A stretch of DNA of 64,000 nucleotides from a virus: positions 22,785 through 86,784 of IMG/VR virus record IMGVR_UViG_3300028394_000059. The stretch is one strand, 5' to 3'. Shown here piece by piece: positions 7,616 through 16,467 of this stretch. A program made the position numbers and the translations under genes. Below the pieces are notes generated by a model. That model was not told where the DNA came from. It saw nothing but the letters and a program-made list of their open reading frames with translations, and did not search any database. Every line of letters begins with the position of its first letter. Position 1 is the stretch's first letter.

Positions 7616-9340
7616 ATGAATATATTTAAGAAGAATAACATCCTGATCAACGGATTGCTAAATGACACTTTTAACTTTTTGCAATCAACTTACAGTCAGA
7701 CAGCAAACGTTTTTACCGTTGCATCTGCTTGGGGACAAATACTATTTGTGCTCCAGAATTTATCGCAACTTATCCTGTATTTTATCGAGGATTCCATCAC
7801 CGAATTGAATATGCAGGAAGCCACTAGGGATTATTCAGTGCGAAGCTTAGCCAGAATCGCTGGATATGATCCTGGACGTGCGAGTGCAGCTCAGGGAGAA
7901 ATAACACTATCCTGGAATACAATACAGGGGGATGTTGGAGGTGGATCTGTTATTATAAAAAATAATTCACAAATTAGATGCCTTCAGAACGGTAAGATTT
8001 ATTCATTGAGATTTGGAAGTCCAGAAGTTACGATTCCGTTAGTAAGAGGTAATGAACTAAGAGCAAAGCTAGCTCAGGGAACCTTTGAAAATGCCGTGGT
8101 AACAGGTACCGGACAAGCTTTACAAAGTTTCAATCTTCCCTCCAGTGCTGGTGCATTCCAGGATCAATTTTATATTGATGTTTATGTTAATGAGGAAAAA
8201 TGGAAAAGATACGACTCAATATATGACATACCTCTAAATGGCAAGGGCTACCTTGTTAAAACCGGTATACAGGAAGGACTAGATGTTTATTTTGGTAATT
8301 CAAATTTCGGAAGGGTGCCTCAAAGGGGTGCAAGAATAAGAATCGAATATTTACAGACTAGTGGAATAAGTGGTAATGCAAATTCAACCAAGGACACTCC
8401 GTTAACATATAAATTTTCTAGTACAGGTACTGATTTATTTGGGGGTGAGATCGATCTTAATCTTTACATTGATATCAAGAATGAGATAGATCCATCATTT
8501 GGAACAAATCCGGAAACGACAAATCTGATAAGACTAGTCGCTCCAAAAACCAGTAGATCTTTTGTTTTTGCTAATGCCCAAAATTATGAGATATTCTTAG
8601 ATAAGCTTGGTATATTTTCACAGATACATGCGTTCTCAACATTTGATGATGACTATTTGGATGACGATAATGTGGTTTACCTATATTTAGTTCCTGATAT
8701 AACTCTGAACCTTTCCTCGAATGAGGATTATTTTAATGTTGCTACACAAAGTTTCCTTCTTACTGTGGATCAAAAAGCTAAAGTTATTAATCTAATAGAA
8801 GGAACAGGATCTATGATCGCAACTACGGTTATAAAGATTGTTCAACCAGTAATAACTAAATATGTTGCAAATGTTATACTTGGAATATTTGAAGGATCCG
8901 ATCCTGCAACAATCAAACAAGCAATCAGAAAGAACATCTCTGATTATATGATAGGCCTTAAAAGAAGAGACAAGATACCAAAGTCAGATTTTATTGCTAT
9001 TATAGAAGGTGTATCTGGTGTTGATACTGTATCGTTTTTCTTTGTCGGCCAAAAGAACGAGGAAAATCAGACAGCTATTAAGGGATTAACTAATGTTTCA
9101 CAACAACAACTGGATGAGGTTATAGGTATGGATCAATTCGGTGATATTATAATCGGAAGAAATGAATTGGTGTTGCTAAGGGGTGGATGGCAAGATAGAA
9201 ATGGCACACAGTACACAGAATCTATCATTGACGGTAAACCAGGACCACTTAATATAACTGTTGCTTCAATAGTTCCTAGAAATTACAGAAGTGATATGAG
9301 TGCGGGTCTTAAAGCACAAATTATAAGTCAGGGATCTTAA
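7616..9340 (+). CDS. gp6: Baseplate wedge protein, gp6-like (baseplate J family)
   Basis: At 574 residues it is slightly shorter than T4 gp6 (660). The N-terminal ~100 residues have the baseplate-J arrangement: a helical start, the RDYSVRSLARIAGYDPGRAS block in which a helix packs before a G-Y-x-P/A turn, then a beta-sandwich opening (AAQGEITLSWN). Further on, GISGNANSTKDTPLTYK fits the central J domain, and residues 410-480 (IKQAIRKNISDYMIG, FIAIIEGVSGVDTVSFFF) match the conserved C-terminal part of gpJ/gp6 proteins in which an I-x-G-V-x-G-V motif precedes a strand. Position directly after gp25 agrees. It should form the wedge dimers of the baseplate ring. Confidence 0.8.
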   Translation: MNIFKKNNILINGLLNDTFNFLQSTYSQTANVFTVASAWGQILFVLQNLSQLILYFIEDSITELNMQEATRDYSVRSLARIAGYDPGRASAAQGEITLSWNTIQGDVGGGSVIIKNNSQIRCLQNGKIYSLRFGSPEVTIPLVRGNELRAKLAQGTFENAVVTGTGQALQSFNLPSSAGAFQDQFYIDVYVNEEKWKRYDSIYDIPLNGKGYLVKTGIQEGLDVYFGNSNFGRVPQRGARIRIEYLQTSGISGNANSTKDTPLTYKFSSTGTDLFGGEIDLNLYIDIKNEIDPSFGTNPETTNLIRLVAPKTSRSFVFANAQNYEIFLDKLGIFSQIHAFSTFDDDYLDDDNVVYLYLVPDITLNLSSNEDYFNVATQSFLLTVDQKAKVINLIEGTGSMIATTVIKIVQPVITKYVANVILGIFEGSDPATIKQAIRKNISDYMIGLKRRDKIPKSDFIAIIEGVSGVDTVSFFFVGQKNEENQTAIKGLTNVSQQQLDEVIGMDQFGDIIIGRNELVLLRGGWQDRNGTQYTESIIDGKPGPLNITVASIVPRNYRSDMSAGLKAQIISQGS

Positions 9341-9357
9341 ACCTAATATAAAAAGAC

Positions 9358-9888
9358 ATGCAAAATTATTCACCATTTTTTGGTAACGAAGACGGATCAA
9401 TAAGTTATACTGTTAGTGGGATAAAACCAAAGACTACTAACACGACTTTCTATGATAGTAAGGACGTTTATCCGAATGCTGATTTAGCTTTATCCCGTGC
9501 TTATAATATTGGATGTTCTGGCTATAGAGCGGTAATTACTAATGCAAATGGACAATATAGCTTTTCCCCTTGTACAAATTCTGCTGATTATAAAAAAATA
9601 ATGAAAGAAATGTCGAAAGTATCAGTAGAAAGAAGATACTATGAATTCGATCCTAATCAGAACATATACGACATAAGGGATAATATAAATAATAATCTCT
9701 ATGAGGGATTTGATTATCAACATCAAATCATGAAGAGATCGCTATCCAATGTTATTTTTAGAGATCCAGTAAAAGAAGGAATTCTTAGTTATTTTGAGAG
9801 AGTAGTTTATGGATTAATAGAAACTACAAAGCAGATAAAGAATTTCTTTAACTATACGGTTAAGAAGAATAACAGAAGGGTTTTTTAA
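9358..9888 (+). CDS. Virion/baseplate-associated protein (unassigned)
   Basis: This 176-residue protein lies between the gp6-like gene and the giant wedge/fibre gene, 17 nt and 6 nt from them. The first ~85 residues are beta-rich with two Cys (IGCSGYRA and SFSPCTN). The second half is helical and basic, ending KKNNRRVF. I do not recognise a family. Position suggests a small wedge or tail component analogous to the small proteins between gp6 and gp7/gp8 in T4-type clusters. No signal peptide or membrane segment is visible. Confidence 0.55.
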   Translation: MQNYSPFFGNEDGSISYTVSGIKPKTTNTTFYDSKDVYPNADLALSRAYNIGCSGYRAVITNANGQYSFSPCTNSADYKKIMKEMSKVSVERRYYEFDPNQNIYDIRDNINNNLYEGFDYQHQIMKRSLSNVIFRDPVKEGILSYFERVVYGLIETTKQIKNFFNYTVKKNNRRVF

Positions 9889-9894
9889 TTTAAG

Positions 9895-12800
9895 ATGGCA
9901 AACGTAAGACTTAATTTTTTTAACAAGGAGGGTAATCCATTAAACTTCGATTATATCGGACCTACCGGACCAACTCCATTGGATTCTAGATTCACATACA
10001 TCACATCAGTATCAGGCTCTGCCAATGCTGGTGATATACATATTGATGATCCAGTATCGCCATCAACCCAATATTCGATAGAGTTGAATATCAATGATCT
10101 TAATGGATTTGATCTAACTGCATGGGCTAACGAAGCGACGGATTTCATATTAAAAGGTGCTGATGTGTATTTAAGCGGAGAGGTAGCAGGAGGGCAAAAT
10201 TTTAGATGGAAGATATTCTCTACATCTATAAGTAGCGGATCAGTTTATGTTGCTGTCGATGAGGATGATTACGAGGGGCAAAGAATAATAAGTCCAGGGA
10301 ATCAGATATACTTTACAACAGCCTATGATAAAAGACCAGGCGGGCATTTTAAAGGAAATATATATTTTGAACCGGTTTCTTCTGGACTGTATGAGAATGA
10401 GCAGATATTCATAGTACAAGAATTTGATACACCATCAGGTAAGCAATATGGCGTGCCTCAGATAGGAGCAACAGGAGCAACAGGATCTCCTAAATGGAGA
10501 ACAAGATGGGCCAATGATAATTATGGGGAGACTGATGTAAGCGAAATTATATTTACGTATGCAATACAGGATGAGTTACCTGGTGGTGATGGACAGCCTT
10601 TGATAGTCAGCTATCCTAATCTTGTCATCCCTGTCATTAAAGATCCCAACTCATATTATACTAATGGGTATATCTACACAACCATCAATTCATCAGAAGC
10701 AATTGCAATAAACGTTGCTACTAATGCACCGGATGAGGCAGGGAATATCTACGAGAGAAAACTTATAGTTGAAGATATTACAACCGGTACCCCCGAAAAG
10801 GTACTGGAAGTGGATTACTATGCTGAGATTGTTGGTGAGGATGAAAGATTCAGCGTGCTTCTTGAAAATCTTGGTCGTGCATTCTACAAGAGCGACTCCG
10901 TGATACTTAGGGATCATGATCCAGCAGAGCCCAATGCAAACTTTTTAGAGATTAACGAGAAAAGAAAGGAGCTATTAGTTACAGGTGAGGATATATTTCC
11001 GTATATAGGAAGTTATAAGGGTCTTATTAATGCTCTTAAGTTTTTTGGTTATCAGGATTTAAGAATAAAGGAATATTGGCTAAATCTAAACTATAAGAGT
11101 TTAAAATTAGAATCACCATTACAACAGAATCAGACTTTTCTTAATGCAATAAAATCGGAGCAATCAAAGGGGTATAGTCAGAGCTATCAGGTTGGCGACG
11201 TTTTGAATAATGAGAATTCTGGTAAATATAAACTAACACAAACATATGGACCTGATAATAAAGGAAATTATGTTCTTAGTGTTACTTCGGAGGATTCATT
11301 GGTACCTAGCCGGACATATAAGAAAACATCACTATTTGGTCTCTATTACGATCTAAATAAACCTACCGATGGCATAGATGAGTTTGGTTATCCTGTTGTC
11401 GTAGATGCCTTTAAATTCACACAAGAGGAGGTTCTAATAAAGATATTTGCTTTAAAGGAAAGGCTTAAAAGGGATTATCTTCCGCTAAATGCAAGAATAA
11501 TTGATATAACTGGTGAGGGTGTATATTTTAGTATTTATAATACACGTTCTTGGACCGATGTCATGGAAAGATTTGATGTCGAATCGGGATTTTATTTTGA
11601 TTTCTATCCCAATCCGGACATGGGGTTTATAGAGGATCTTAGAAATTTTTCAACAAGGAAGCTATCAACAGGTATACAGACACCAAGCTCGTATAATAAT
11701 TCATATAAGACAGGTGTTGATTTTGTTGGTGGTACTGGTAGCGCTATTTCTTTCTCCAACACATTACCATATGGTGTTACTGGATATAATCCAACAATAA
11801 CATTAACAGCAGGGAATGCATACGAATTTGATGTTATTGATAGTGGTGGATATGGTTATGATTTTATAATAACTACTGACCCATCATTAACTCAAGTTGA
11901 TCCTCTTGGTATATCGAATAACGGTGCAACCGGCGGGTATTCTGTTTCTTGGTATATTGAACCCGAACAAACAACTCCGGTTTATTATTACTCATCCAAC
12001 AACCCGCTATTATTAAAGGGTGTTATTAATGTGCTTACCCCGACAATATCTGATCTCGGGAATATAGTGGATCCGCTGGATGTGCAGCAAAATTATAATT
12101 CTGCTCAGAATACATCCCTTTTAGAGGCTATTAAAAATTTCTATGATCTTAAACAGAATGGTGATATCATAGAACTAGGAGACGATAGATTCGATCCTGT
12201 GGCTTATATTGATCCTAATACGGGTCAACCATATCAGCTTCCAATAGGCATGCCTGTTATACTGGAATTGATATTGGATAAATGGCAATGGAACGAGCTT
12301 AATATCGATTGGAATGCTTTAATAATACCAACATTTAAGGTTGGAGATAGAGTCCAATTTAAGAATCCGGAAGCATTCTATAATGGGCTTTTTGGTACGG
12401 TTGATGCGGTAAGCTATTCAACAGGAACATATTCTGTTATGATCGATCCACCTTATGGCTTTTCCATACCTGTAGGAGAGGCAGAATTATATTCATCTAT
12501 TCAGATTTATAATCTGCTTACTTGGGACGTTATAGATTTTTCCAATATGATGGAGATCGAGTGGATCCTGAATAAATCAGCTACTCAAAACGGAACACCA
12601 TATCACTTTGAATTTAGAGGCCCAATAACGGACTTTTATAAGCTGGCACACTTCTTACCTTACACTGGGAATTATCAGGTCATATGCAACATCTATGATG
12701 CTTTTAATGCTAAGACAACAATAATTAAGAATGGTGTAATTACGGTACAACCAAAGACTGTTGATATTGATTCATGGACAAGATTTAGGGAGGTTGAGAA

Positions 12801-14685
12801 TTATCTATGGGATAACGTTGATAGAGGATGGGGAGATTATGATTCAATTTGGGAATATCCCGCAGAAGGTGAAAGTATAGAAATACTAGAGAAATCAATA
12901 CCCCGAGAAATACTCGATTTCGCAACATATGGTAATAAATCGGAGGAGGGTCAAAGCCTTTATGTTAAAGTCAATACCTCACCAATTGGTGCTACCGGGT
13001 CTATCACATTTACACAGACGGTAACCAATATATCGGAGATATATTCTCTTCAGATAGGGGGTACGGGTTCTTCCATATATGGATATGCCACTATATCCAG
13101 TGCTACCCCACATGGATTGGTTGATGGTGACGAGGTAAATATATCCGGCACTGTATCTCAGCTTAATGGGAGATGGTTAGCTATACTCGATGGGGCAACA
13201 AATACATTTAGAATACCAATAGCTCTAAGCTCATCATTTAATGGGATATTATTGGAGACATCACCTGTTAATAGATATGTTACGGATCCCTTGGTGTATA
13301 CTAATCAGAAATTTGGTGGAGCGGGTAGCATAACTATTTACGCTGGTGGAAGATTAATAGGAAAATCAGAAACTGGTGATATCCTATATAATACTGCCAA
13401 TGAAATAACATCCGCAATAAACTCATTCAGAACATACCCTGATTATTTTGCTTCTTGTTTAAATCCTGCTGCTGATCCTGTTACTGTTACTATATCAGCA
13501 CCAAATGAACTTGGAGCCGATCAGAATGGAGTGTTACTGGGATCAACATTAACGGGTTCGCTAGTAACGGTTTCTGCAGATAGCATATTGTCTAACGGTG
13601 TAAGTCCAGCTGATACCTATGTTTACTGGTCGGAGAATGATCCAGATCAACCCAATGCAAATCTTAAGTATTGGGGAACTAAAAGATTAAACTGGGAGGT
13701 ATTTAATAGTACCACATGGGAAAATGGGTATGCACATAGTTGGTATGATTTTGAGTTTAATAATGATTGGCTGGGCGGATACGAGTTGCATACTCTTGTA
13801 CCAGGAGATCATGTTAAGATCAGCACAGGAAACAGCACATATCCGTATCCTGTTGGTGTTACATTTACGAATGGTTTATCAGGTCTAACGATACAAGAAG
13901 CAGCAGACCAGCTTAATAATTCGGATGAACCCCACATAACAAATTTCTATTATAGACCAATGCCAAGCGATGTTGGAGGTTTAAGTACCACAGCGGGAGC
14001 AGTAAATGTCACTTCTGGTAATCACCTTTTATTTAATGGTTTATTTCAACCACCACCATCATTAATTGGAGGTAGCCAGCTATTGATCCCTGGATTTGGT
14101 TATACTGGAGGTGTACAAATAACAACGTCGACGACAACAACGACAACATCAACATCAACAACATCAACAACGACGACGACAACAATAGCACCAACAACAA
14201 CAACAACATCGACGACATCGACGACAACAATATCACCAACAACAACAACAACAACAACGGCTGCCCCTATTTGTACATTAGCAGGAACTGCTACAATGGT
14301 ATACCCAGCGACAACAACGTCTACGACTACGACTACAACAATAAATCCTGCACTAAGTACAGTAACGATTTATTGGAGAAGAATATCGCTTGTTCTAGGC
14401 GGTGAGTACTTTGGCGTGGAGGTAGATGATGGAACTGGTAATATAATCGCTGTATTTAGTGATGATGCATTTGGTAGTACGACTCTTGTTATGCCAGTTG
14501 GTGGTATTATGGTTGCTTATATTGTTACGGGGCCAGGCTCAGTTGGCAGTTCTATAGTTATATACGACAATTATCCAACAAATAATAGTCAAGTAGCATA
14601 TGCCTCTGGTAGTAGCCCTATAACAGACCCTATTACTTTAGTAGCTGGTAAAACATATTACATAGGAGCAGCTGTAGATGTGTAG
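9895..14685 (+). CDS. Giant baseplate wedge/fibre protein with C-terminal Thr-rich mucin-like linkers
   Basis: The 1596-residue protein begins with short Gly-x-Thr/Pro motifs (YIGPTGPTP, later QIGATGATGSP). Around residues 365-395 there is FPYIGSYKGLINALKFFGYQ followed by an RIKEYW strand, and near 515-545 the LKERLKRDYLPLNARIIDIT block. This pair recurs in large wedge proteins of phages of this type, although I cannot assign it to T4 gp7 with confidence. Ig-like and beta-rich domains follow. Residues about 1410-1456 and 1473-1482 are almost pure Thr/Ser with Ala-Pro or Ser-Pro breaks, and a small beta domain of ~110 residues caps the end. Thr-rich stretches in virion proteins usually act as extended, often glycosylated linkers. 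A glycosyltransferase gene lies two genes downstream. Confidence 0.65.
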   Translation: MANVRLNFFNKEGNPLNFDYIGPTGPTPLDSRFTYITSVSGSANAGDIHIDDPVSPSTQYSIELNINDLNGFDLTAWANEATDFILKGADVYLSGEVAGGQNFRWKIFSTSISSGSVYVAVDEDDYEGQRIISPGNQIYFTTAYDKRPGGHFKGNIYFEPVSSGLYENEQIFIVQEFDTPSGKQYGVPQIGATGATGSPKWRTRWANDNYGETDVSEIIFTYAIQDELPGGDGQPLIVSYPNLVIPVIKDPNSYYTNGYIYTTINSSEAIAINVATNAPDEAGNIYERKLIVEDITTGTPEKVLEVDYYAEIVGEDERFSVLLENLGRAFYKSDSVILRDHDPAEPNANFLEINEKRKELLVTGEDIFPYIGSYKGLINALKFFGYQDLRIKEYWLNLNYKSLKLESPLQQNQTFLNAIKSEQSKGYSQSYQVGDVLNNENSGKYKLTQTYGPDNKGNYVLSVTSEDSLVPSRTYKKTSLFGLYYDLNKPTDGIDEFGYPVVVDAFKFTQEEVLIKIFALKERLKRDYLPLNARIIDITGEGVYFSIYNTRSWTDVMERFDVESGFYFDFYPNPDMGFIEDLRNFSTRKLSTGIQTPSSYNNSYKTGVDFVGGTGSAISFSNTLPYGVTGYNPTITLTAGNAYEFDVIDSGGYGYDFIITTDPSLTQVDPLGISNNGATGGYSVSWYIEPEQTTPVYYYSSNNPLLLKGVINVLTPTISDLGNIVDPLDVQQNYNSAQNTSLLEAIKNFYDLKQNGDIIELGDDRFDPVAYIDPNTGQPYQLPIGMPVILELILDKWQWNELNIDWNALIIPTFKVGDRVQFKNPEAFYNGLFGTVDAVSYSTGTYSVMIDPPYGFSIPVGEAELYSSIQIYNLLTWDVIDFSNMMEIEWILNKSATQNGTPYHFEFRGPITDFYKLAHFLPYTGNYQVICNIYDAFNAKTTIIKNGVITVQPKTVDIDSWTRFREVENYLWDNVDRGWGDYDSIWEYPAEGESIEILEKSIPREILDFATYGNKSEEGQSLYVKVNTSPIGATGSITFTQTVTNISEIYSLQIGGTGSSIYGYATISSATPHGLVDGDEVNISGTVSQLNGRWLAILDGATNTFRIPIALSSSFNGILLETSPVNRYVTDPLVYTNQKFGGAGSITIYAGGRLIGKSETGDILYNTANEITSAINSFRTYPDYFASCLNPAADPVTVTISAPNELGADQNGVLLGSTLTGSLVTVSADSILSNGVSPADTYVYWSENDPDQPNANLKYWGTKRLNWEVFNSTTWENGYAHSWYDFEFNNDWLGGYELHTLVPGDHVKISTGNSTYPYPVGVTFTNGLSGLTIQEAADQLNNSDEPHITNFYYRPMPSDVGGLSTTAGAVNVTSGNHLLFNGLFQPPPSLIGGSQLLIPGFGYTGGVQITTSTTTTTTSTSTTSTTTTTTIAPTTTTTSTTSTTTISPTTTTTTTAAPICTLAGTATMVYPATTTSTTTTTTINPALSTVTIYWRRISLVLGGEYFGVEVDDGTGNIIAVFSDDAFGSTTLVMPVGGIMVAYIVTGPGSVGSSIVIYDNYPTNNSQVAYASGSSPITDPITLVAGKTYYIGAAVDV
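14122..14262 (+). repeat. ACA/ACG/TCA trinucleotide tract encoding a poly-Thr/Ser linker
   Basis: The DNA is an imperfect microsatellite of ACA, ACG, TCA and TCG codons, so slippage would change linker length in whole codons without breaking the frame. It encodes Thr and Ser with IAP and ISP interruptions. Confidence 0.85.
14311..14340 (+). repeat. Second ACA/ACG/ACT Thr-coding tract
   Basis: A 30-nt stretch of Thr codons with one Ser, just before the terminal beta domain of the same protein. Confidence 0.75.
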
Positions 14686-14731
14686 GACCTTAAGAACCTT
14701 AAGATTTAAAATGCAATTTAATTAATAAAAA

Positions 14732-15388
14732 ATGGAAACAGCACTAATAACATTAACAACAGCGGGAGCGGACACGGGTTCTTTTAGTTTATCCTCGAAT
14801 ACAACCGGATTTGCAACCACCTTTGAAAGTGGAATATCTAGAGCATCACTGCTAGCTGGATACACATCCAATTTGGTTCCTCCCGGAACAACAACAATCA
14901 GGGTTAAATCAAATTCGGTTGGTTGCAGTAATTTCGTGGATATAGTTGTTGGTGGAATAACGACCACATCCACAACAACAACAACAACATTACCACCATC
15001 CAATTCATTTCTTACTAATTATTCCATAAACGACATTACCATCAGTTTTCAATTATATGCTAAGGCTGGTAGCTCCTCTTATACCCTCTTTTATGCAACA
15101 CCAGCAGCAGTAACTATCTCGAAGGGAGGAACCTATGGATTTAGTACGTCATATCCCGCAGGTTTAGGAAGCGGGACACGTTCTTTTAAGCTTGTGATAT
15201 CTGCGGGAAGCACAGGAATAGTAGCGAATGTATCAGCGTTCTATCTTAATTCAGATTTGGCCTCAACATCAGTGGTGAAATTTTCTGGTAACACTCCGGC
15301 GGCTGGGGCTTTTCAAGCTGTTAGTGTTGTAGAGGCAGGGGATAGCGTATCATTCATAGATGCATATATCACAACTACATTTGTATAA
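14732..15388 (+). CDS. Small Thr-linker virion protein (two beta domains joined by poly-Thr)
   Basis: This 218-residue protein has a beta-rich domain (residues 1-75, ending FVDIVVGG), a Thr/Ser linker at about 77-87 (ITTTSTTTTTTLPPS) and a second beta domain to the end. The layout repeats the C-terminal design of the preceding giant gene: a small beta domain hung on a Thr tract. It may have arisen from it, or may be a separately expressed tip module. No catalytic motif is visible. The 46-nt gap upstream contains a direct repeat of ACCTTAAG. Its role is probably virion decoration or surface binding, by analogy only. Confidence 0.55.
   Translation: METALITLTTAGADTGSFSLSSNTTGFATTFESGISRASLLAGYTSNLVPPGTTTIRVKSNSVGCSNFVDIVVGGITTTSTTTTTTLPPSNSFLTNYSINDITISFQLYAKAGSSSYTLFYATPAAVTISKGGTYGFSTSYPAGLGSGTRSFKLVISAGSTGIVANVSAFYLNSDLASTSVVKFSGNTPAAGAFQAVSVVEAGDSVSFIDAYITTTFV
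14960..14989 (+). repeat. ACA-type Thr-coding tract in the small linker protein
   Basis: Ten codons, nearly all Thr, dominated by ACA. This is the third tract of this kind within 900 bases. Confidence 0.75.
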
Positions 15389-15449
15389 TTTTCATAAAGT
15401 GGAACAGAACGTATTAATTTCCATATAATAATCATAAATAAAATTAGAT

Positions 15450-16415
15450 ATGATTAATAAAAAGATGACATTTATATGTGCTCAGCCGGATGTTCCATAT
15501 TTTCACTGGCAGGTTGAGGTGTTCATTCATAGTGCAATGAAATCTGGGATTAATCCAAACTGGATAGAAATCCTATTTGCGTATGACGAAACACCATCTG
15601 ACGAGGGCTTAAAATTAGCTCAGAAATATCCATTTATTAGATTTTTCTTTTACCAGAAAACTGTGAGCGAAAATTATGGATATATTCCTATATTAAGACC
15701 GGACGTTCTGGAACAACACTTCTTTAAATATCCAGAATTGTCTAACGAGATAATATTCTATCATGACTCCGATATAATATTTAGAGAGCTACCCGATTTT
15801 AATTTGCTAAATGATGATGATTTTTGGTATCTCAGCGATACTATTTCTTATATTGGATCCGATTACATAAAAAGTAAATCTGATAAGTTACTCACCGACA
15901 TGTGTAATATAGCTGGTGTTTCTAGAGAACTTGTTGAGGAAAATAATGCAAACTCTGGTGGTGCCCAATATCTTATGAAAGGCATAGATCATCTTTTCTG
16001 GAGAGATGTTAAATTCGTTTCTCTGGATCTTTATAAATATATGCTTGATGCAGAGATGGCAGAGAGACCAACATTAACAGGGGAGGAGCTAAATACATAT
16101 AATCCCATTCAAAAATGGTGTGCTGATATGTGGGCAGTGTTATGGTGTGGACTAAAGACTGGGCATCAGGTCAGGTTATCGCCTGAACTTGGATTCAGCT
16201 GGGGATCTTCATGGGGATGTCATGAATGGAATCTTCATAAAATAATGCATAATGCTGGAGTAACCGACAACATGGGTGGAAGATGTTTCTATAAGGGAGA
16301 TTATATAAACCAACTCCCTTGGGATGTGGATTTTTCTGGGATTGATCCGCAAAGTAACACATACAACTACGTACAGGCAATTCTTTATGCCAAGGTGATG
16401 CGAACACAACTATAA
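15450..16415 (+). CDS. GT-A-type glycosyltransferase (DxD motif), candidate virion-protein glycosyltransferase
   Basis: The 321-residue protein starts with a Rossmann-like opening (MTFICAQPDVPYFHWQVEVF) and has NPNWIEILFAYDE as the second strand region. Its key site is EIIFYHDSDIIF near residues 108-119, where DSD is the metal-binding DxD of GT-A glycosyltransferases. The NANSGGAQYLMKG segment near 173 is the usual N-S-G-x-Q acceptor-side motif, and the C-terminal half has Trp-rich motifs (WCADMWAVLWCG, GFSWGSSWGCHEW). It resembles peptidyl Ser/Hyp glycosyltransferases more than lipopolysaccharide enzymes, though I cannot place it in a numbered GT family. It lies directly after the two Thr-linker genes and before Gly-x-Thr-rich fibres, so glycosylation of these is the natural guess. 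There is no signal peptide; it should be cytosolic. Confidence 0.65.
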   Translation: MINKKMTFICAQPDVPYFHWQVEVFIHSAMKSGINPNWIEILFAYDETPSDEGLKLAQKYPFIRFFFYQKTVSENYGYIPILRPDVLEQHFFKYPELSNEIIFYHDSDIIFRELPDFNLLNDDDFWYLSDTISYIGSDYIKSKSDKLLTDMCNIAGVSRELVEENNANSGGAQYLMKGIDHLFWRDVKFVSLDLYKYMLDAEMAERPTLTGEELNTYNPIQKWCADMWAVLWCGLKTGHQVRLSPELGFSWGSSWGCHEWNLHKIMHNAGVTDNMGGRCFYKGDYINQLPWDVDFSGIDPQSNTYNYVQAILYAKVMRTQL

Positions 16416-16436
16416 TTTTAAGACCTTCTGATCTGT

Positions 16437-16444
16437 GATATATA
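16437..16444 (+). promoter_or_regulatory. GATATATA late-promoter-like box
   Basis: Preceded by CTGT in the 52-nt gap after the glycosyltransferase gene, 23 nt before the next ATG. Confidence 0.5.
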
Positions 16445-16467
16445 AGGAAGCAATCAATCATTAAAAA

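Noticed and set aside
14033-14257. Minus-strand Leu-rich open frame
   Set aside because: It is the antisense of the Thr codon repeat; the Leu/Ser richness is a by-product of ACA/ACG tracts and not a membrane protein.
14122-14340. Repeat cluster as a possible CRISPR array
   Set aside because: There are no regular repeats with unique spacers; it is an in-frame codon microsatellite.
14722-15003. Minus-strand Val-rich open frame
   Set aside because: Antisense shadow of the small Thr-linker gene; the Val-rich part is the complement of the ACA tract.
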